Shown here piece after piece: positions 5,713 to 9,231 of a DNA stretch of 9,231 nucleotides. The translations under genes and the position numbers were made by a program. Numbering within the stretch: position 1 is the stretch's first letter; every line of letters begins with the position of its first letter. Source of the stretch: Pseudomonadota bacterium (GTDB lineage Bacteria > Pseudomonadota > Gammaproteobacteria > Burkholderiales > Burkholderiaceae_C); assembly GCA_023390985.1 (NCBI GenBank), contig JAEWBU010000184.1:1-9231 (forward strand). The letters are read 5' to 3'. The notes under the pieces were generated by a model. The model was not told the origin of the DNA and ran no database searches. It worked only from the letters and a program-made list of their open reading frames with translations.

Positions 5713-6114
5713 ATGGGGCAAGAAGAAGACATCGGGTCGTTGCGCTCCCGCGTCTCGGCGCTTGTGGATCAGGAGAGCGAGTTGCTCAACCGGGCCTTCG
5801 AACTCAGCCGCGCCGGCGGCGACAGGCGGGGCGTCGACGCCTTGTTCGCGCAGGTCCAGGCGATCCAGGTCGAACGCAGCAGCCTGAAGAAGCGGATCGG
5901 CGAAGTGCTGGGCACGCGCCGGCTGCACATGGCGTCGGAGGTCTGGAAGCCGGGCGTCTACGACTACCGGCCGGCGGCGGGCGGCGAGACCGTGCGCGTG
6001 CGCGTGACGATGGAGCCGCTGGGCCTGAAGGTGGTCATGCCTGATCGCGCGCAGCCCGTGCGCATCGAGATGCTCGACGGCTCCTTCGACGGCCCCCTGG
6101 CCGTGGACGACTAG
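5713..6114 (+). CDS. Hypothetical protein with N-terminal coiled coil
   Basis: I do not recognise a family. The 133-residue product has two parts. Residues 1-66 are charged and helical with heptad-like spacing (RSRVSALVDQESELLNRAFE at 11-30, then VDALFAQVQAIQVERSSLKK at 41-60), interrupted by RAGGDRRG, suggesting a helical hairpin or coiled coil. Residues 73-133 look like beta strands: VYDYRP at 82-87, ETVRVRVTME at 92-101, LGLKVVMP at 103-110 and PVRIEMLDG at 115-123. There is no signal peptide, membrane segment or cysteine, so it is probably cytoplasmic. ATG 5713 has no strong Shine-Dalgarno; GAAAAT at 5699-5704 sits eight bases upstream and could be a -10 for a nearly leaderless message. 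It ends eight bases before the convergent exonuclease gene. Confidence 0.75.
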   Translation: MGQEEDIGSLRSRVSALVDQESELLNRAFELSRAGGDRRGVDALFAQVQAIQVERSSLKKRIGEVLGTRRLHMASEVWKPGVYDYRPAAGGETVRVRVTMEPLGLKVVMPDRAQPVRIEMLDGSFDGPLAVDD

Positions 6115-6122
6115 GCGGGCAC

Positions 6123-6962
6123 TCAGTCCCTGGCCCGCACCGCCTCCTGCGCGGCGAGAGCTCGCTCCAGCAGCTTCGGCGCACCGATGCGCTGGGTCCA
6201 CCCCGCGAAAGAGGCTGTCGGTCCTTTCCAGCGCAATGACGCCACGTCGCGGAACAGCTTCGCATCGGTCCTCAGCGTGGCCAGCCGCTTGAACAGCAGC
6301 GCGGCCTCGAGCTGGTCGCCCAGGACGGCCGGCGGGAACGACTCGATGGCACCGTGCTCGTTCAGCAGCCGCGCGGCGCTCACGGCACCGATGCCGCGGA
6401 TGCCCGGGTAGCCGTCCGCCGCGTCGCCCACCAGCGCGAGGTAGTCGGGGATCCGTTCCGGCGGCACGCCGAACTTCTCCCGGATGTCGTGCGCGGCGCG
6501 GATCCTGTTGCCCCTCCGGTCGACCTGCACCACGCGGTCGCCGCGGACGCACTGGGCCAGGTCCTTGTCGGGCGTCCAGATCAGCACCTTCTGCACGGCC
6601 GCGTCCCCGCTCGCCAGGTGGGCGGCACTGGCCAGCGCGTCATCGGCTTCCAGGTCGACCATGGGCCAGACCACCACGCCCATGGCCGCCAGCCCCTCCT
6701 CGAGCGGATGGAACTGCGCACGCAACGCCGGCTCGATGCCTTCGCCGGTCTTGTAGCCCGGCCACAGGGCGTTGCGGAACGACTCGATCACGTGGTCGGT
6801 GGCCACGCCGACATGCGTGGCCCGGTTCTCGAGCAACTGCAGCGTGCCGTTCAGCACGCCGACGACGGCGCCGAACGGCGGGTCTTCCCCCTTCGTGAAG
6901 CGGCGCAGGCCGTGGAAATGCCGGAACAGTTCATAGGTGCCGTCGATGAGGTCGATGATCAC
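6123..6962 (-). CDS. Stand-alone 5'-3' exonuclease / flap nuclease (PIN-like plus H3TH)
   Basis: The 279-residue product matches the 5'-3' exonuclease domain found at the N-terminus of DNA polymerase I, here without a polymerase. It should cut 5' flaps or ends using two metal ions. Expected acidic residues are visible: Asp7 in IDLIDGTYELFR, Asp57 before ESFR, EADD at 105-108, and TPDKDL at 130-135 (Asp132, Asp134). The conserved FR (62-63) and YK (70-71) are present. The helix-3-turn-helix region is GDAADGYPGIRGIGAVSAAR at 179-198, carrying Asp180 and Asp183; Pol I proteins usually have GDxSDN here. Likely role is RNA-primer or repair processing. The start is GTG 6962, giving the family-typical beginning; TAGACT lies six bases upstream and there is no Shine-Dalgarno. 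It diverges from dctA. Confidence 0.9.
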   Translation of the reverse strand: MIIDLIDGTYELFRHFHGLRRFTKGEDPPFGAVVGVLNGTLQLLENRATHVGVATDHVIESFRNALWPGYKTGEGIEPALRAQFHPLEEGLAAMGVVVWPMVDLEADDALASAAHLASGDAAVQKVLIWTPDKDLAQCVRGDRVVQVDRRGNRIRAAHDIREKFGVPPERIPDYLALVGDAADGYPGIRGIGAVSAARLLNEHGAIESFPPAVLGDQLEAALLFKRLATLRTDAKLFRDVASLRWKGPTASFAGWTQRIGAPKLLERALAAQEAVRARD

Positions 6963-6968
6963 GGCGGC

Positions 6969-6974
6969 AGTCTA
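6969..6974 (-). promoter_or_regulatory. -10-like box, possible leaderless promoter of the exonuclease gene
   Basis: TAGACT on the reverse strand matches four of six bases of TATAAT and is followed by six bases and the GTG start at 6962, so transcription would begin at about the start codon. No Shine-Dalgarno is present. The spacing is identical to that before the thioredoxin-like gene. No good -35 is visible. Confidence 0.35.
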
Positions 6975-7002
6975 TGCGCCCCCGCGCCGGTGCCCTCGGG
7001 TG

Positions 7003-7008
7003 TAGAGT
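7003..7008 (+). promoter_or_regulatory. -10-like box before dctA
   Basis: TAGAGT preceded directly by TG matches four of six bases of the -10 consensus and would give a leader of about 24 bases to the ATG at 7039. A -35 is not recognisable. It lies 28 bp from the opposing exonuclease -10, so the two polymerase sites would overlap. Confidence 0.35.
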
Positions 7009-7038
7009 GACCGTCCTCTCACGACGGGGGCCGATGTC

Positions 7039-8397
7039 ATGGCCATTTCCACCGACGCGCCGCTGCGAAAGCCGCTGTACCGCTCCCTGTACGTGCAGGT
7101 CGTGATCGCCGTCATCGCCGGCGTGCTGCTCGGCCATTTCGCGCCCTCGGTCGGCGAAGCCATGAAGCCGCTGGGCGACGGCTTCATCAAGCTGATCAAG
7201 ATGATGATCGCGCCCATCATCTTCTGCACCGTCGTGACCGGTATCGCCGGCATGGAGGACATGAAGAAGGTGGGCAAGACCGGCGGGCTGGCGCTGCTGT
7301 ACTTCGAGGTCGTCAGCACGATCGCCCTGATCGTCGGCCTGCTGCTGGTGAACGCGGTGGGACCCGGCCGCGGCATGAACGTGGACCCGGCCACGCTGGA
7401 CACCAAGGCCCTGTCGGCCTACACCGCGCCCGGCAAGATCGGCACCACGACCGACTTCCTGCTGCACATCATCCCGGACACCTTCGTCGGCGCGTTCGCG
7501 AGCGGCGAGATCCTGCAGGTGCTGCTGATCGCGGTGATGTTCGGCTTCGCGCTGCACCGCTTCGGCGGCCGCGGTTCGCTGGTGTTCGACTGGGTGGAGA
7601 AGGCCTCGCACGTGCTGTTCACCATGGTGGGCTTCATCATGCGCGTGGCACCGATCGGCGCCTTCGGCGCGATGGCCTTCACCATCGGCAAGTACGGCGT
7701 GGGCTCGCTGTTCTCGCTGGGCAAGCTGATGGCGACCTTCTACGCCACCTGCCTGATCTTCGTGTTCGTGGTGCTGGGCGTGATCGCCCGGGTGCATGGC
7801 TTCTCGGTGTGGAAGCTGGTGAAGTACATCAAGGAGGAACTGCTGGTGGTGCTGGGCACGTCCTCGTCCGAATCGGTGCTGCCGCGCATGATGGAGAAGA
7901 TGGAGAACCTGGGCGCGCGCCGCACCACCGTCGGCCTGATCATCCCCACCGGCTACTCCTTCAACCTCGACGGCACCAGCATCTACCTGACCATGGCCGC
8001 CGTGTTCATCGCGCAGGCCACCAACACGCCGCTGTCCTTCACCCAGGAGCTCGCGCTGCTGGGCGTGCTGCTGCTCACCTCCAAGGGCGCCGCGGGCGTC
8101 ACCGGCAGCGGCTTCATCGTGCTGGCGGCCACGCTCTCGGCGGTGGGCCATGTGCCGGTGGCGGGGCTGGCGCTCATCCTGGGCATCGACCGCTTCATGT
8201 CCGAGGCCCGCGCGCTGACCAACCTGGTGGGCAACGCAGTCGCCACGCTGGTGGTGGCGCGCTGGACCGGCGACCTGGACATGGCGCAGCTGCACGCCCG
8301 GCTGGACAACCAGGACTGGGAGGAAACCGGCGAGCCCGAGGCGCTGCTTGATGCCAAGACGGTCCGCATGGGCGCGGAGGCGCGGCCGGGATCGTGA
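7039..8397 (+). CDS. dctA: C4-dicarboxylate:cation symporter DctA
   Basis: The 452-residue product is a full-length DctA, a member of the SLC1/DAACS family that takes up succinate, fumarate, malate and related acids with cations across the inner membrane. Family motifs are close to the E. coli protein: the serine-rich loop GTSSSESVLPRM at 273-284, PTGYSFNLDGTSIYLTMAAV at 303-322 (with NLDGT at 309-313), the second re-entrant loop SKGAAGVTGSGFIVLAATLS at 348-367, and GIDRFMSEARALTNLVGNAV at 382-401, where Asp384, Arg391 and Asn398 line the substrate site. Eight membrane helices are expected. The C-terminal tail from about 412 is hydrophilic. ATG 7039 has a weak GGGGG (7026-7030) upstream. Many dctA genes are driven by the DctB/DctD two-component system; neither regulator is in this window. 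It leads a run with the cytochrome gene nine bases downstream. Confidence 0.97.
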   Translation: MAISTDAPLRKPLYRSLYVQVVIAVIAGVLLGHFAPSVGEAMKPLGDGFIKLIKMMIAPIIFCTVVTGIAGMEDMKKVGKTGGLALLYFEVVSTIALIVGLLLVNAVGPGRGMNVDPATLDTKALSAYTAPGKIGTTTDFLLHIIPDTFVGAFASGEILQVLLIAVMFGFALHRFGGRGSLVFDWVEKASHVLFTMVGFIMRVAPIGAFGAMAFTIGKYGVGSLFSLGKLMATFYATCLIFVFVVLGVIARVHGFSVWKLVKYIKEELLVVLGTSSSESVLPRMMEKMENLGARRTTVGLIIPTGYSFNLDGTSIYLTMAAVFIAQATNTPLSFTQELALLGVLLLTSKGAAGVTGSGFIVLAATLSAVGHVPVAGLALILGIDRFMSEARALTNLVGNAVATLVVARWTGDLDMAQLHARLDNQDWEETGEPEALLDAKTVRMGAEARPGS

Positions 8398-8402
8398 GGA
8401 GG
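8396..8402 (+). promoter_or_regulatory. Strong Shine-Dalgarno of the cytochrome b gene overlapping the dctA stop
   Basis: GAGGAGG begins within the dctA TGA (8395-8397) and ends four bases before the ATG at 8407. The overlap of stop and ribosome site suggests that ribosomes finishing dctA can re-initiate on the cytochrome gene. Confidence 0.7.
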
Positions 8403-8406
8403 CTTC

Positions 8407-9216
8407 ATGGCATCCGTCCACGCTCCCTCCCTGGTCTATCGGCACCGGCTGCCGGTGCGGTTGATGCACTGGATCAATGTCGTCTGCGTGCTGGTCCTGC
8501 TCGGCAGCGGCCTGCAGATCTTCAACGCCCATCCCGCGCTGTACTGGGGCAAGGACTCGCGGCCGGAAACCCGCGTGCTGGAGATCGGCCAGCGCCGCGA
8601 CGGCGACCGCCTGGTGGGCGTCACGCGCGTTGGCGCCCATGAGTTCCGCACGCACGGCGTGCTCGGCGTCTCGCGCGGGCCGGACGGCGCCGAGGTGCCG
8701 CGCGCCTTCCCGTCCTGGGCCACGGTCCCGGACAACCAGTGGCTCGCGATGGGGCGGCTGTGGCACTTCTTCTTCGCCTGGCTGTTCGTCCTGAATGGCC
8801 TGGCGTACCTGCTGTGGACGATCTTCAGCGGCCACCTGCACCGCGACCTGGTGCCGACGGGCCGCGAGTGGCGCGGCATCGGCCGGTCCGTCGTCGACCA
8901 CCTGCTGCTGCGGCACCCGACCGGCGAGGCCGCCCGCCGCTACAACGTGCTGCAGAACATCGCGTACCTCTCCATCGTGTTCATCGTCCTGCCGCTGATC
9001 GTGGTGTGCGGCCTGGCCATGTCGCCGTGGCTGGATGCCGCGCTGCCCGGCTGGGTCGACTGGCTGGGTGGCCGGCAGGCGGCGCGCACGCTGCACTTCG
9101 CCGGCGCGCTGCTGCTGGGCGCCTTCGTGCTCGTGCATGTCTTCGAGGTGATCGTCACGGGGCTGTTCAACAACCTGCGTTCGATGGTCACCGGCTGGTG
9201 GAGGGTTCCCCGATGA
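8407..9216 (+). CDS. Membrane cytochrome b (b561/hydrogenase b-type, cytochrome b/b6 domain)
   Basis: The 269-residue product is a four-helix diheme cytochrome b of the type that anchors periplasmic oxidoreductases and passes electrons to or from quinone. Helices are at about 18-40, 117-140, 185-207 and 228-252. Candidate heme-ligand histidines fit the fold: His21 in LMHWINV, His120 in RLWHFFFAWLF, and His230 and His244 in TLHFAGALLLGAFVLVHVFE. A long periplasmic-looking loop (about 42-112) between helices 1 and 2 contains AHPALYWG and FPSWATVP, features I associate with partners of molybdopterin oxidoreductases. The start ATG 8407 has a strong Shine-Dalgarno. It lies nine bases after dctA and its TGA overlaps the next ATG by four bases, so it is translationally coupled to the next gene, the likely catalytic subunit. 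Confidence 0.9.
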   Translation: MASVHAPSLVYRHRLPVRLMHWINVVCVLVLLGSGLQIFNAHPALYWGKDSRPETRVLEIGQRRDGDRLVGVTRVGAHEFRTHGVLGVSRGPDGAEVPRAFPSWATVPDNQWLAMGRLWHFFFAWLFVLNGLAYLLWTIFSGHLHRDLVPTGREWRGIGRSVVDHLLLRHPTGEAARRYNVLQNIAYLSIVFIVLPLIVVCGLAMSPWLDAALPGWVDWLGGRQAARTLHFAGALLLGAFVLVHVFEVIVTGLFNNLRSMVTGWWRVPR

Positions 9217-9231
9217 AGCGCCGCCGCCTGC
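9213..9231 (+). CDS. Start of a gene coupled to cytochrome b, probably a Tat-exported molybdopterin oxidoreductase
   Basis: Only six codons are visible, reading MKRRRL, before the window ends. ATG 9213 overlaps the cytochrome b stop as ATGA, and GGAGGG at 9200-9205 lies seven bases upstream, so a real start is well supported. A basic Arg-rich N-terminus is what a twin-arginine signal peptide would show, and cytochromes of this kind are usually followed by a molybdopterin-dependent oxidoreductase of the sulfite oxidase (YedY/MsrP-like) fold. The product is inferred from context alone. Confidence 0.6.

Noticed and set aside
4951..6552. Reverse-strand open frame of 533 codons across three genes
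   Set aside because: Arg/Gly/Ala-rich shadow that runs antisense to the gene at 5713-6114 and out of frame with its two reverse-strand neighbours.
6931..9138. Reverse-strand open frame of 735 codons antisense to dctA and the cytochrome gene
   Set aside because: Its translation is a low-complexity run rich in Gln, His, Arg, Gly and Ala with no domain, as expected for the complement of a GC-rich coding region. The forward-strand genes are clear.
1..9231. CRISPR array, tRNA, insertion sequence, prophage or toxin-antitoxin features
   Set aside because: I saw no regularly spaced repeats, no tRNA cloverleaf sequence, no transposase or integrase motif, and no paired small genes of toxin-antitoxin type.

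Overview
The window is GC-rich bacterial chromosome. Gene content points to a betaproteobacterium of the order Burkholderiales (Comamonadaceae/Rubrivivax-like): a DUF4148 protein, a DUF6622-like membrane protein followed by a DUF1345 protein, a DUF2946 protein next to a 'CGSAFC' outer-membrane barrel, a DctA carrier and a YbfB/YjiJ-type MFS protein. This assignment rests on family recognition by eye, not on a search. I see no rRNA, tRNA, CRISPR array, insertion sequence or phage gene. Codon use looks uniform, with G or C at most third positions, so nothing suggests recent transfer.

Layout. 1-535 (-): N-terminal part of an MFS transporter running off the left edge. 762-1217 (-): exported thioredoxin-fold protein with a CTWC motif. 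Divergent from it, 1351-1725 (+) encodes a DUF2946 protein and 1800-2780 (+) a predicted outer-membrane beta-barrel, with a GC-rich hairpin between them. 2816-3376 (-): exported YbhB/YbcL (PEBP-like) protein, convergent with the barrel gene. 3546-3740 (+): a probable small acidic protein. 3870-4250 (+): exported DUF4148 protein. 4273-4941 and 4938-5498 (-): a translationally coupled pair of multi-pass membrane proteins (DUF6622-like, then DUF1345). 5713-6114 (+): coiled-coil protein I do not recognise. 6123-6962 (-): stand-alone 5'-3' exonuclease, convergent with the previous gene. 7039-8397 (+): DctA. 8407-9216 (+): membrane cytochrome b. 9213-9231 (+): start of a further gene with an Arg-rich N-terminus, coupled to the cytochrome gene.

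How the genes may work together. Two groups stand out. The first is the envelope cluster at 762-2780 (periplasmic thioredoxin-like protein, DUF2946 protein, His-rich barrel), which I tentatively read as a metal or redox homeostasis locus. The second is the tight dctA-cytochrome b-next gene run at the right edge. The last two genes there look like the membrane anchor and exported catalytic subunit of a periplasmic oxidoreductase, probably molybdopterin-dependent, placed directly behind a dicarboxylate carrier. The remaining genes are ordinary single units. Several starts (762-1217 and 6123-6962, possibly 5713-6114) lack a Shine-Dalgarno sequence but have a -10-like hexamer a few bases upstream, which suggests leaderless transcripts. 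I found no convincing undescribed defence or mobile system; the most open questions are the function of the barrel/DUF2946 cluster and of the dctA-linked oxidoreductase.
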